Shown here piece after piece: positions 12,441 to 23,858 of a stretch of DNA of 64,000 bases. The stretch covers positions 7,027,001 through 7,091,000 of the forward strand of contig NC_070563.1 in NCBI RefSeq assembly GCF_026914185.1, given 5' to 3'. A program made the position numbers and the translations under genes. This stretch comes from Puccinia triticina (lineage: Eukaryota; Basidiomycota; Pucciniomycetes; Pucciniales; Pucciniaceae). The notes beneath the pieces are model-generated. The model made no database searches and had not been told where the DNA came from. It saw only the letters and a program-made list of their open reading frames with translations. Position 1 is the first letter of the stretch, and each line of letters begins with the position of its first letter.

Positions 12441-12959
12441 GCTTTATACCTCTAAAGTCACACCATTGGCCCTACAGACTCGAGAATTTCTGGCAAAAAA
12501 ACACATATTTTCTTTTCAAAATGTTTTTAAAAATGTAGTTTTTAGTTTAAAAAAAATCTGAGTAGACAGACTTGTAGCCTGCAATCTCAGCTTCCATTTC
12601 CCAGTTTTTTACCTATCTGACACACATAAGTACTAGCCCACTCCACCTACTGTGAAGTGGTTCTGGAGTGGTGATCCAGCGGTTTTTGGGCTCAAAATTT
12701 GAAATTCCCTGAGCCCATGCGGGCTCAAAGGGGGGGATTGGGTACAGAAATCCACCATGTAACAACATTTACAGGACATTTCTTACAAGGGGGGATGGAT
12801 ACGGGAGAGTTTGAAGTGGGGGAAAATAAGTTAAGAAGATGGTGATTGTAATGGTGCCAAAGGCAAGGAGAGAATTGGAAGTCTAGAGGGTGATATTGGG
12901 GAAAATGGGGGAGCGTAGGATCCTCCCTGCCATTTGGCTCAATCCTGTAGGGCCAGACA

Positions 12960-13052
12960 TGCGACTTTAGAGGCAAGTCCCTCCTTCAGAGGTTGCTACG
13001 CTCCCCCAAGGAGGGTATGCTTGTGTTAAGTTTGCCCCTCCCGCAGGGGCCT
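12960..13052. repeat. Palindromic repeat, same family
   Basis: Begins AGGCAAGTCCCTCCTTCAG and ends in the inverted form TATGCTTGTGTTAAGTTTG, followed by CCCCTCCCGCAGGGGCC, a short hairpin. Confidence 0.45.
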
Positions 13053-13229
13053 TGACTCATTTCAAAAATCCACCAAAAATAGTCCGGTGGGTTGATTGAT
13101 GGAGGGAGAGCTCTAAAAATTGGCGTCATGGAGGAGCTTCTAAGGTCCGGTAGCTGGAATGGCCAGCGTTGAAACTACAGGCTTCAAAACTTGAAGACTG
13201 CATTTCTGCCACTCTTTGGTGTAGGGATG

Positions 13230-13375
13230 GCACTTTGTACCCAGGTACCCGCCGCAGGTGCGGGTACTACCTTAAAATTCCACTCAAATTGGATACCCGC
13301 ACCCGCACCTGCACCCGCTAAAGCAGGTCAAAGCAGGTACCCAGGTATACCAGAAGGCAGGTACCCGGGTGCATA
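13230..13375. repeat. Low-complexity ACCCGC/GGTACCC tract
   Basis: Degenerate short-period repeats such as ACCCGCACCCGCACCTGCAC and CAGGTACCCAGG. The small open frame across it is compositional. Confidence 0.6.
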
Positions 13376-13474
13376 GTTATGGAAAAAAGTTACGGTAAGG
13401 CACTCCCTGGGGAGTGGGAACATATCTCCCCTGGTGCTTGGTTATAGAAAAGTGGAACTAAGTTTAAATTATAA

Positions 13475-13503
13475 CTAGAGGCCAAGGCGGCTGTGCCGCT
13501 GCA
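13475..13503 (-). mobile_element. Helitron-like 3' terminus, copy 2
   Basis: A|CTAGAGGCCAAGGCGGCTG, then TGCCGCTGCA. The minus-strand hairpin GCGGC-loop-GCCGC is 8 nt from CTAG. The element would extend right, toward the CDC25 fragment, which is on the same strand. Confidence 0.65.
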
Positions 13504-13559
13504 GTCCTCAAGTCAAGCCAAACAATGGAAAGAAGAATACAGTAAAAATCAAAAAAGCA

Positions 13560-14700
13560 TTACAAGAGGATGAAAAACAACAAATATCAAAATGAAAGAG
13601 CAGTACTACTACGGAGCCCTCTTCTTTGGGTTTACTTGGAGTTTTGGCTCCGGAATCACAGGAAGTCATTGCTAATTGAACTCACTGGGGATTTAATGGA
13701 GCCAGTGGACCATAATTTTAAGCAGTTCTTCAACAAAGTGTTTTCCTTCACTATTGAGAATTTGCACACAAGACTGAACACTCTCTTGACATGATCTGTT
13801 TTGAACTATATCTTGCCCACTTTGCCCAATACCTTGGTCTGAACCATTTCCTGTTTAGCTGATTTTCCTGTCTATATAATTTTTTACCACTACATTTTAC
13901 TTGATCATCTTCCATGGGTTCAGCTCAGCTTTCCTGACTGACCTTCTGGTAGTGTCAATTTCCCTGTTGAGTAGTAACCTAACCATTGACTGATTCCCTT
14001 TTGAACCCCGTTTGTTAAAGACTTTGCGACACCTCAGCAATCAAAAGTATCATGCCAGTTTAGACAAAAGACCTCACTGGAGGGCATATTCCGATGGCTT
14101 TTTGGACAATTCCCCATAGCCGTTGTTAAATTAGACAGAAGGGGGGAAGAGAGACTCATGTGAGAATGCTTTTTTCCAGACTGCTGCCCTCCTGTCTTTG
14201 CAGCACAGAGAAATAATAGTTTACAAAAACTCACAAGGTTGCTTAACTGTATAATGAAAGGGCAACCTGATACCTACAATCTTTTTTATAAGTTTTCCCA
14301 CTTGGTACATGAGTAACTCTACTGTGACTGGATTATTCAGTGTAAGGTATACATACAAGTATTGATTTTGTGGAAATTGGCATAATTATGATTTTGGGTG
14401 ATTAGAAAGGGATACATTCGAAAGGGGCATAAATTAGGATTGTGGATACATAAATAATTGGTCTTCGAACATCGAATTGGAATGGCGTCTAGCGATAATA
14501 TAATATGATACTAACATCAAAAAAGCTGATCGTCATGAAACAGTAGAGTAGATGGAGCGATGTAGAAAATTAGTGTATGTAGAGCAAAGTGCTGATATTT
14601 GCTTCGGAAATCAGCAGGGAGAATAAGAACAGAAGATGGAGAGAGGATTGTTGATGCAGTCTAAACACAAGCATCTGATACATTAGATAAAGTTGTCCGG
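13560..14700. other. Gap between repeats and the CDC25 fragment
   Basis: AT-rich, with only short frames. I see nothing recognisable in it. Confidence 0.4.
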
Positions 14701-14712
14701 TAGAAGCCCTGC

Positions 14713-15277
14713 TCAATCCAGCGCTAGCCGATTCATTTGAGTCTTGTTACCGAGAGGCTTCCGGCCTGCGACACCTCTTGTGGATTGATTTTGCTCGACT
14801 TTGGCCAACATGCTGATTGATCGTCCTTGCGTTTTCAAGTTAGCTCCCTTGGCGTGGGCTGCCGCGTTGATGGTCATGTAGAGTGGGCTAGACGCCTGTG
14901 CGTAATTCTCATCATCATCATCGTCGTCGTCCTCTTCAATGAGTTTGCTCCGAGCCGGAGCGTTCTCCTTTCCTGCGCCAGTCATCGGATTCGATTTATT
15001 TTCAAGTCCGAATCGGTTTCCTCCCAGGGTCAACTTTGGATCCTTTTTGTGCTTCAAGATTTTGCTATCGCCGTAAGTGTAACTCTTTGTCCTCGCGAAC
15101 ACGGAGTTTTCACGAGTGCGAAAGAGATTAAGATCCGTCTGCCGATCAGTTCGATGGGTCGGGTCGTCCATTCGCACGTGGCTACCATCACAGTGCTGTG
15201 GAGAATGAGAAAAGTACTTGGCGAATCCTCCCTCCAGTATGTAGATCTCAGGGTAATGTAGTGCCGGGTAATGGGTG
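14713..15277 (-). pseudogene. CDC25-like M-phase inducer phosphatase, 3' part only
   Basis: CDC25 dephosphorylates Cdk1 to start mitosis. The minus-strand frame opens right after a candidate acceptor (GATCAG) and encodes THYPALHYPEIYILEGGFAK, the end of the CDC25 rhodanese domain. It continues with CDGSHVRMDDPTHRTD and LFRTRENSVFARTKSYTYG, then a C-terminal tail with a KEN tripeptide and a D/E run, ending at 14713 (about 187 residues). The catalytic HC-x5-R loop normally lies some 25-30 residues upstream. It is absent here, because the sequence to the right is transposon from 15371. It is either the last exon of a gene split by a huge intron or a 5'-truncated relic; no upstream CDC25 exon was found before 25 kb. 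A copy of TGATCAGTTCAGAT is repeated at the break (15278-15318). Confidence 0.72.
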
Positions 15278-15805
15278 CTGATCAGTTCAGATAATTAAAG
15301 TGCTGATCAGTTCAGATTTGTGTTACTCAATTTAATACACATTATTGATCAGAGTGTTTGGGGCTGAGAGCAACACTGCAACTGTTCCAATCTGTGGATC
15401 GTATCGGCAATACCATGGATCAGATTTAATTTTGTTCCACAGTTTTCCCAAGGCAGTGTAACGAATAGCCGGGGCGATCCGATATGTCAAACTGATACAT
15501 ACTCAGCTCACATCATGGATCGTCTTGCAATACCGGTACAATCCGATCCGGGATTGCAGGGCTTTTTTTGTGTGTGTATAATTCTTTACCCCATGGTTTT
15601 TTTGTGTATAACTCTTTACTTTGTGTATAGGGTCAGCCTAAATGCACTCCAACTTTTTACTTCATCTACTCCATCTTTTTGGCTTACAGTGTTGGGTACT
15701 CCAAAAGGTTTGGTGTGCCAGAGATATGTACTCCAAAAACTTGGAGTGCCCACAGGAGAACTCCACATAATTTGGAGTACTGACAAGAGTACTCCAAAAT
15801 TTGCA

Positions 15806-15874
15806 GAATTGTTGGAGTGCTTAGCCATGCACTCCAGAAAAAAGGGAGTGCATGGCTAAGCACTCCAACAATTC
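15806..15874. repeat. Perfect 30-bp inverted repeat within the MULE left end
   Basis: Arms 15806-15835 and 15845-15874 are exact reverse complements (GAATTGTTGGAGTGC... to ...GCACTCCAACAATTC) around a 9-nt A/G spacer. It is built from the element's subterminal GGAGTGC motif. Confidence 0.9.
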
Positions 15875-16975
15875 AGTGAATTAATTTGGCTTCACAATCC
15901 AGTGGGTTCAACATAAATTGGAGTGCACTCTAGTGCACTCCAAATTGTAAATTCTTTTTTTGAGTGCACTGGAGTGTACTCCAAATTTTACCTTTTGTGG
16001 AGTGCACACCTGCACAACCTTTTTCATTCCTCTAATTTACTCCACCTTTTCAAAGAAAAGTGATGGCACAACTGAGGAAAGAAACCGGCAGAAAGGAAAG
16101 AAAATCAGAAGAAAAAAAAGAGTTTCAAGTCGCCTTAGTCGCCTTGTCCTGATAGAGATCCACGCCTTTCTGGACATAATTGTACCAGGCTTTTGCACAT
16201 TTCAACGTATTCTTGGTGGCCAAGATGGGAGGAGGGATTGGCTTGACCCCGTCCTCCCCCTCCACAAGGGCCAAGGCCCAGTGATTACCGTTGACGTAGA
16301 GAAGATAGACGGGCTCAGTTTCTTTGGATCCGGGGCCAGTTCTTAGAGGAAGGAAAGAGGCGCAGGATTCTAATGAGATGAAGCAGATCGGTTGTCAGTA
16401 CACATTGGCGAGGATCTGACCGTGAGAGAATTTATCAAGCCAGTTTTCGCGTTTGATTTTTGATTTCAAGTTTTCCACCTTGAGGCCGTTGATGATTGTT
16501 TCAATTGGCAGTGCTCCACCCTGTGTTGAGAGCCTTTTTTGCAGCAATTTCTCCTAGCATCTCGTTCCTCACGCGGAACCATCCATCGTTGTTGTACCCA
16601 AGCGCTTTTGCAACACAGCGGAACCCGCAATTACCATCACCCAAAGGATTGAAGATTGATTTCACACATGATTTCAAATGTTGTGGAATCTGCTTGGTAT
16701 AACTCGGCTGATCAGATGTATAATGCAGTAGATTATCAGCCCAGGGTTGTTCTATGCAATGAAATAAATAGCAACTCACCTCTCTAGACTCAGGAACGTC
16801 TTGCCCGGTCTCATCATCTCTAGACTCAGGAAGGTCTTGCCCCGTCTCAGAAACCAATGGACCATCATTGCTATCTTCATTGTTTTCTTTGTTTTCTTCA
16901 TCAAATTCCTCTTTGTCGGTGGTATCGGCCTCTTTGTCGGTGGTATTGGTTTTTCTGATTCTCTTGGACTGTCGT

Positions 16976-17556
16976 TGTCAGGGGTAGTCTCTTCTGTGAC
17001 TACCACTGAATACAAAACTCGAGCAGACAAGGACTTCGGATGATAGTTAACAGAAATAGAATGGAGCTCGAGGTAGACAGATATGAAGTACAAAAGTCAA
17101 TTGAGTAGAAGGATTTAGGAAAAGGAGTACAAAGATGAAGAAGTGAGAGGAAAAGAGGGCAAGAAGGAAAAGAGGAAAGGAATATAAAGCCCCAATCACG
17201 ACCTAGTTTCGTAATTGCTTGGGCTTGGTAGGGATGAGACTAATTAATCCTGAATCTTTTCTCTGGGTAATCTAATCTAAGGATCTCTTCGCTTCGAGGT
17301 CCTTAGGCTTTTAAGTGGTTTATGCGCGCTTCTGAGCGCTTAGACCTTTTCATTTATCCCTAGGAGATAAGAAGGTTAATGTAAGGGGAATGACTATTCT
17401 CTATTGAGAGCGGTTAGTCTCAATAGATTTAGTATCCAAGTTGCGCTTCAATTCGCGCTCTTCCTGGCGCGGGGAGGTCTCTCCTTGCTGCGCTAGGTGC
17501 TCTATGGTCGCCTTATGGCGCATGAGTGCTGTAGTCTCATGCGCTCGAGGCTGACA
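16976..17556. mobile_element. Solo LTR, 581 bp, inside MULE transposase
   Basis: Begins TGTCAGGGGTAG and ends GAGGCTGACA (TG...CA), with 5-bp duplications GTCGT at 16971-16975 and 17557-17561. Removing it and one duplication restores an open acidic linker frame, which confirms the ends. Confidence 0.9.
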
Positions 17557-18643
17557 GTCGTTCAGGGGCCTTTGAGGCCCTCTTTGACCGGGCGATCTGA
17601 TCCTTTTTGAGTTTTGCTTCAACAATTTCATAGGCTGACGGATTCCTTTTCGTTGAAGTTGTTTGTTTTCTCTTCAAATCAGGTCGTCCTTTTGTCTTTG
17701 TTTTGGCTTCAGGTGCTTGTATTGGGACGGCCATGTGAGTCCCAGCAATGATTTGATTGAGTTGCTCAAGAATATTTGCAAGCATGTTGGGATCTTTGCT
17801 AGACAGTGCAACTGTCAGCTTCTTCATTTCATCATCTAAGTCGACTTCAGACTCTTTGTTTTGCTTTGGAATGGATCAAATTAGTAATTGTGAAATCCAC
17901 ATCTTGAAAAATCAATTGCTTACCGTTATTTCTGGATTGTATTTAAGATTCCATTGAGAATGGAAATTTTCTGGGGACAAAGCATCATTGCTTCCAAGTA
18001 TCTCAGAGATCCAATGAGCACAAGGGATCCCAATTCCAATTGTAACGGTGTTGGAACACGGGTCAGTTGGGTGAAGATGTGCTAATTTTTCATATTGTTC
18101 AAGACACATTGTGATTGCGAAGGTTGATATGCAGCCAAGGAGCGGGATGAAAGGTTTTGGGACATTCACCAGAGTCTTGACGGTATCTCGACCAAGCGAT
18201 TCGTGAATTTGGTTGAGCTGTGTGTCAACGGCATGAGCTAAGGAGTTGAATACTGTGAGCAGGTCTCCAGTTGAGTTTTTGATGAAGGTTTTCACGTAGG
18301 TGTGGGCGGATTCAACTTGTGATGTATTGAGATTCCGGAGGTGGGGGTATTGGCAAGCCCAGGCAACAACAAAGAGATCCTTGACCAGGATTATATTTGT
18401 TTCGAGGTAACTCAAGACTGCCAGACAATTCTTGAGATGCTTTTTCAGGTTCTCGAACCGTTCTTTGTAAAGCTCGGGCGTTTTTGCGTTTGTAACTCCT
18501 GACCAAAGTGACATGAAGATTTCCCAATTGTCTTTGGGGTTTTTAACAGCCTCTTTCGCTTCGCTGGAAGAGTCAGTTTTACTTTCTTGAGAAGTCGCTT
18601 TTGATTTGAGGGAGGCGGGTTTTGTTTTCGCCGCGGGGAAGTG

Positions 18644-19469
18644 TGAGAATAATGAGACTTAAGGGTTGTAATTTCATCTTTGTCAGCTCATGGTGATCTT
18701 CATGAGAGGAGAGAGTAAGAAAAAAGAAAACAAATGACAATTTGTACCTTAAGGGCAGTGGTAGGCAACTAAGATAACGGTTTTTTAGGTGAGACGGCTA
18801 ATTATGAGAACAAGAATGTGTTTGAGAGATAGAAAGAAGGAAAGGTCCAAGAATGGCACAAGTGCGGTACGAGGTCGTTGCAAGCTGCTGATGATAAAAG
18901 AAAAGAAATGAGACTGGAGTGGATCGGAGGTGTTGAAGAAGGCTGGTCTGAGCTAAGGTAATGGAAAAGGTTTATGAGCTGATTTGAGTTTGTGTGTGGT
19001 CAAGGGGAAGTGGACGGTAGCTGAGGAAAAAAGAGAGAAGGGGGGGGCTAAAGGTTAGGCTTTTTATACCCGAGGTGTTCGATGATGTGGCTTCAGAGAG
19101 TACGCACAAGTTTGGTCTGGTTAGGTCACAGGGTCCAGAGTTTGCCCTACAAGGCGTTTGGGGCGCTTGGTTGCTGGCTGGGTTGGTCCGGATCGGGGAG
19201 CAGGGTTGTGTCGTCCTGACCAATCTGGTTGGTTTCTTGGTCCATGTCTTCTTTGGCTGAATAGAGCGGTATGGCAAGGGACTGGTTAGTTTTGGAACAT
19301 TAACCGGTTTGGTTACCTCGGTTTCAGTGATACAGGAGTTTTTGCTGTACTTACGGTTGAGTGTGTGGCTGAGTGATATCAATGAGGGGAGGTTCGGGTT
19401 GTCAATCTCCAAGGTGGGAGGTCCAGGAGCTGTACCCGGGCCATTCGGGCCGGGGCCCGAATCCTGACA
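18644..19469. mobile_element. Solo LTR, 826 bp, inside MULE transposase
   Basis: TGTGAGAATAATG...GAATCCTGACA, with GGAAG duplicated at 18639-18643 and 19470-19474. Excision rejoins the transposase as NCKKYF followed by PAAKTKPASLKSK in frame. A TGTCAGG...CACA end is visible on the minus strand, gypsy-like, but there are no internal genes. Confidence 0.9.
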
Positions 19470-22451
19470 GGAAGTACTTCTTACAGTTTGTTGTAATATT
19501 CTTGTTGATGTGCCAAGTGCACAAGTTTGCTTGAGAATCCAGGAATACTGTGGCCAAAGCTGTTTGTGAGGCAGATTCACAATCAGTGAGAAAGACTTGA
19601 GGTACGCGCTGTGGTCGCCAGATGTGCTTTCTCAAAGCATTAATCGCCCAGAGGTAATTTTCATTGTCCTCGTACTTCATAAAGCAGAAGCCAATAGAGA
19701 AAGAGCGGTTGCTTGCGGCCTGACCAATTACATGGAGAAGAGAAAAGTTGTATCGGTTGGTCTTGTATGTTGAATCCAAGAGCGCAACATGATGATTGAT
19801 ACGGGCCAAGTGAATTGAACCCGGGTGCGCAAAGAACAGGTTTAGAACAGCACCGGATGAGTTCACCTTGACTTTGTGCAACCAGTTACATTCCTTGAGG
19901 ATAGCCAATAGAGCCTCCATTGGAGTCCGGCCATCTAGATCCTCACGGCGAATCTTCTGAAACGCGTTACTAATTGTCTTGTTGGTCGCATAAGTCTTGT
20001 TATCCGAAGTTTGCAATTGTAACAAGATCTGCGCCGGCTTGAGATTAGCTTGCAAAAGCTTACGGATCTCATCAAACTGCTCCGGTATGAGCCGTTTGTG
20101 CGCAGAATGACTTGAGGCACCATTGGATGGGCCATGGTTGTGTGTTCCTTGTAAAACCTCAAGCGTCCAAAACTTTTCAATTAGCTTCTTACTAGTAGGG
20201 ATCAAGCCTTTCATGTGGAAAAGACAGTTTATCTTGGCTGAGGCAGTTTTACGACCAGACTTATTCAAGATTGTGCCTCGGAATCGACCGGATCAATCAC
20301 ACTTGATGTAGACATTTTTCCCGGGGTGCGAGTTGGATTTGAAAATAGCGTATCCGTGGTTCTTGGCCCAAGCTTGACAGAAGCTGACCAAATCATCCAT
20401 GGAGGTGAACCAAGCACGAGGGGGAGGATCCAACGGCCCTATATTGACACAATATCAGCACAAAAGCCCAACTTAGCGTCACATTAGATCAAAGAAACAC
20501 ACCACCGGTGGAAAAGTCATACTCATTAATATCATTGATGATTTCGGGGACGGGCGCGTCAGAATCCAAGCCTTTGTTTTGAGCGCTGGAAACTTGATCC
20601 TCTCGATCGTCACCCAGATCGTTGTTGTTGAACTCCTCTTTCTGGACATGCGGCAAAGGGATGGTGGGATCTTCTGGCAAAGAAACGGCAGGATCCCCAG
20701 AAGGAACTGGGGCATCCGGAGAAGCAACGGCAAGATCCAGAGAACAAACGGCGAGTTCCAGGGAACAAACGGCAAGATCCGGAGAACGAACGGCAAGATC
20801 CGGAGAATGAATGGCGTTTGGTGAGGGAGCTGCAGCTTCTGAGGGTGGGTTCGCCTGTTTTTGGGGTTGTTGGATTGGAAGCAAAGCCAGCAAGCTTTGC
20901 ATTTGAGCCCAAACTTCTGGACTCACCGTGATGCTATCACCAGTGTTTGATGGGGTGTTTGAGCCAGTGTTGGGAACCGTGACGCTTGGGTTTGGTTGCA
21001 TTTCTTTGGCCAACATTTTTCTTGGTGTGTGCAAGTGTGGGATTCAATGAGTGGAATCTGATACGAGTGCGTCTCTTTGGCTGATTTTTGAGAATGTAGA
21101 AAATGGTCACTGCCCCAAGGGGCCAAGAATGGGTGCGGTGATTGGAGCATGGGTGCTGGTACTCCATATCTACCTGGAGCTCTGAGGTCTGCACTCCCGG
21201 TGTGTGGAGGAAAATCAGCATAAGTGGAGTGCTGGGAGAATGTACTCCAAACTTAGGGGAGTGATTGATGGAGGCACTCATCAAATTTGGGAGCCACTGG
21301 AGTGCATGGCTGTGTACTCCAATCACAATGGAGTCCCGCTGTCTGCACTCCAATATTGCTTGGCGTACTCTTCACGGTACTCCAACCCCTTTTGGAGTAC
21401 CCGCTCCATGAACTCACATTTAGAGTACATGAAGTAAAAAGTTGACATTTAGAGTACATGAAGTAAAAGGTTGGAGTGCATTTAGGCTGACCCTTGTGTA
21501 TATTGTATTTATATATTTAACTAGCCTTTTCTGGCGGGCTTGCGTTGCCTTCAGACGACTCGATGGCTGGAATCAAAGGGGGCTGATCCTTGCGGACTAA
21601 AGATTGTCAAGTATCCTTGTCAGGTCGGAAGTAGTTGGCATTTCTGACTGGGGTGGTCAAACGGCTTGATTGGCGGGGTGGGGGACGTGAGGGAGTCTCC
21701 GGAATGTGGGGGGAAGATAGAGGCCGGGCCATCTGGCAAAGATGAACTGGGGGAGTGGAGCAAGGCAGCCTCAATCCCTTAGCCAGCCGAGGGAATGAGG
21801 CTGTCCCCTGGGCAGGAGGCAGGTGCATTTGCATATGTTTATGCATATTGTGGGTTGGGGCTCCTCTATACCCAGTCAATCCAAGCCCTAACCCAATACA
21901 CATGAGAGTATCAAAACACACACTGGTATTTACATGGATCGGATCAGTAGTCCTGATCCACAAAGACCCCGGCTGGTGTATTGGACCTATTGGACTGATA
22001 CACCTGACATCAATAATGTGGATCGTGTCGGCCAGTCCGGTTGATACAAATCCAGTTTATCGGCCCGGATTTTGGGCCAATACCAACCAATACCGTTCCA
22101 CGGATCGGAACAGTTGCAGTGTTTCTGAGAGTCAGTCATGAGCAGGCATACAATTAAAGATGACCATTGATACACGTGTACGGCCTGTTTTTTTTTCAAA
22201 AATGGACACCCAGCACCACACCCAGCATCCCTTGGCGGGTGCATGCGGGAGGTAGCCTCTACAGGTACCTGAGGTACCTGCAGTACATTAACTTGGGAGC
22301 CAATTATTAAGTTTGATGATGCACAGGATTTCTTGAGTGGCTTGCGGGTGGATGCAATTATGGGCCAATGGAAAGGTGATGAAGCTGATTGGAATCTTAA
22401 TCCTGCACAACAACATCCTGGCCTGAGGCCAGCCCCCACTAAGATTCTCAA

Positions 22452-22474
22452 CCCCCCCCCCCCCCCCCCCCCCC
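22452..22474. repeat. Homopolymer run of 23 C
   Basis: Uninterrupted C run followed by CACCACCACCACCAG. Its length is uncertain in any assembly. Confidence 0.9.
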
Positions 22475-22507
22475 ACCACCACCACCAGGTGGCAGGGATA
22501 TTGGGTA

Positions 22508-22599
22508 GTACTAACTTAACACAAGTCCCCCTGGTGGGAGGCTCGCTGTGGCTGGCCGCAAAGCGGCCCCTCCCACAGGGAGGGACTTGCATATTATCC
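22508..22599. repeat. Palindromic MITE-like unit
   Basis: Starts CTTAACACAAGTCCCCCTGG and ends CAGGGAGGGACTTGCATATT; the middle folds (GCCGCAAAGCGGC). Same family as 12960, 31770 and 42660. Confidence 0.55.
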
Positions 22600-23208
22600 C
22601 CAATTCCATAGGGGAGCAGAAAGTACCCAATGGCTGTAAGGTGTTTTAACTTTTTAACAGCTCTGCCCCCAGCACCTCCAAAGGTCTGAGCCACACCTTT
22701 CTGACCCTTTGACATCTCCTCTACAAGTCTGTCTCCTCAGAATTTTTGTATCACCATCAATGTATTTTTAATAAATTTTTGAAGAGTGACTTCTCAAGAA
22801 ATGGATCTGCACAAGGATTCACAAGGCTGTATTGCTTGTAGATCTTGTGGACCAAAAAATCTGAATGCTTTCTGGGTTGTATGTAAATTGACACATTGTA
22901 TGTACAATGCTAAGATCACCACTGTGCTTCCCTCTGGCCAAATGTGGATCCACACATGGATCTTCCAAACTTAAGAAATGGTTTGGAATTTTGTTTTGCT
23001 GCCTTGACCAGATTCCTGAACACTTTTGCCACTAGGGAGTGCAGTCTTTGGATTGAGAGGCTGGAACAGGGGTCAAAATTCGCGCATTTATCAAGGCTAC
23101 AAGACTATCTATTCAGTTTTCTTTTATTGTTTTTATTACAATTTATAGGGCTATTTTTTTATTTTTTGCACTGAATATCCCTTCTGCTCCTGCCAAAATT
23201 GAGGGATA

Positions 23209-23290
23209 GCAAGTAAGCCTCTCCTACGGAGAGCGCTCCGCGCTGGTCCCTCGGACCTCCGTTTGAGTGGCTTTGTTAAGCTAGTGGGGA
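23209..23290. repeat. Palindromic repeat, CTTAACAAAG family
   Basis: AAGTAAGCCTCTCCTACGGA, then GCGCTCCGCGC, then TGGCTTTGTTAAGCTAG. A short hairpin unit like those at 12379 and 31770. Confidence 0.5.
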
Positions 23291-23858
23291 GTATGAGGTG
23301 GCAAACAAATAAGTGGCATGTATTTAGCATAAAAGACTGAATATGAGATGGCTCAATAAGAAACCTGAAAAATATTCCTTGTAAGTTGTTTCATATTGGT
23401 AAATCATCCTCCTTCCGGGAGGGAGTTGCACCCAATTTCCCCAAGTTGGCTTGAAGTTTCCAGCTAAATGGCTGGCCTTCTCAATTGCCCATGTAAACCT
23501 TCCAGAATCCAGACTTGTGGCATCCCACACTTGGCACCATCCTAATCACAAATTTTCAAGCAAATTTATGCCAATTTAAATTACATTTCTTCTACATTTT
23601 AATCCCCTCTAAACTCACAATGGGTAAATTTTGGGCCCAATTATATTTTGAGCAACCTGGCCTTCTGAAGACTAGAAAAAAGTTTGAACTAAATTTGAAA
23701 GTGACTGACTATTTTGGGCCAAATTTTTGCAAATAAAAACTGAATGATGCCTGAAAACAAGGCAGCTACATCTAAAAGTTTTATACAAAATTGAAATTTT
23801 GAGTGTAAAATTCACTAGAGATATTTGATAAACTGCTAGGGTAAAATGGACACACAAT

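Larger units (their letters stand above)
16115..21016 (-). pseudogene. MULE transposase with FAR1-type DNA-binding, MULE core, SWIM-like and OTU protease domains (broken)
   Basis: Order on the minus strand: an N-terminal Ser/Pro/Asp region with heptads like SPDLAVR (21016-20512); an intron to about 20439; a FAR1-like segment starting WFTSMDDLVSFCQAW; the MULE core with HVALLDSTYKTNRY, VFLTDCESA and LCTWHINKN (about 19800-19490); then, beyond a solo LTR, SWIM-like GIGIPCAHWI (about 18010). An acidic linker with KENNED follows across the second solo LTR. The OTU domain comes last, with PLGDGNCGFRCVAKALG (catalytic Cys, about 16620) and YVNGNHWALALVEG (catalytic His, about 16280). Lesions: TGA at 20293-20295 inside FAR1, the two LTR insertions, and a stop near 16430 (VY*QP). 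OTU-tailed MULEs also explain the second copy at the right edge. The protein is dead here. Confidence 0.85.
15630..21493 (-). mobile_element. Mutator-like element (MULE), 5,864 bp, 9-bp target duplication
   Basis: The left end GGGTCAGCCTAAATGCACTC is repeated inverted at the right end (...GAGTGCATTTAGGCTGACCC, to 21493). TTGTGTATA is duplicated at 15621-15629 and 21494-21502; 9 bp is the Mutator hallmark. Both terminal 400 bp are packed with GCACTCCA/TGGAGTGC words. The transposase is on the minus strand. Two solo LTRs (16976-17556 and 18644-19469) landed inside it later. Confidence 0.93.
15371..22124. mobile_element. hAT-like TIR element, split by a nested MULE
   Basis: The left end CAACACTGCAACTGTTCC (15371) is mirrored by GGAACAGTTGCAGTGTTT (ends 22124). 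CTGAGAG is duplicated at 15364-15370 and 22125-22131, or 8 bp with one mismatch, the hAT size. Removing the inner MULE leaves about 0.87 kb, rich in GATCGGATC-like words and without transposase, so it is non-autonomous. Confidence 0.72.
22140..23850. other. Repeat-rich gap without a gene
   Basis: Contains the hairpin repeats at 22508 and 23209 and a 23-nt C run at 22452-22474. The 242-codon minus-strand frame across 21987-22715 runs through the transposon end, the homopolymer and the repeats, and has no family resemblance. Confidence 0.5.

Noticed and set aside
15515..15859. 114-codon plus-strand frame with a hydrophobic start
   Set aside because: Spans the hAT-like/MULE junction and the terminal repeats.
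18972..19580. 202-codon minus-strand frame, Pro/Ser/Thr-rich
   Set aside because: It runs from the transposase straight into the solo LTR; the apparent protein is an insertion artefact.
21987..22715. 242-codon minus-strand frame
   Set aside because: Crosses the hAT-like terminus, a 23-nt homopolymer read as poly-Gly and a palindromic repeat; not a protein.
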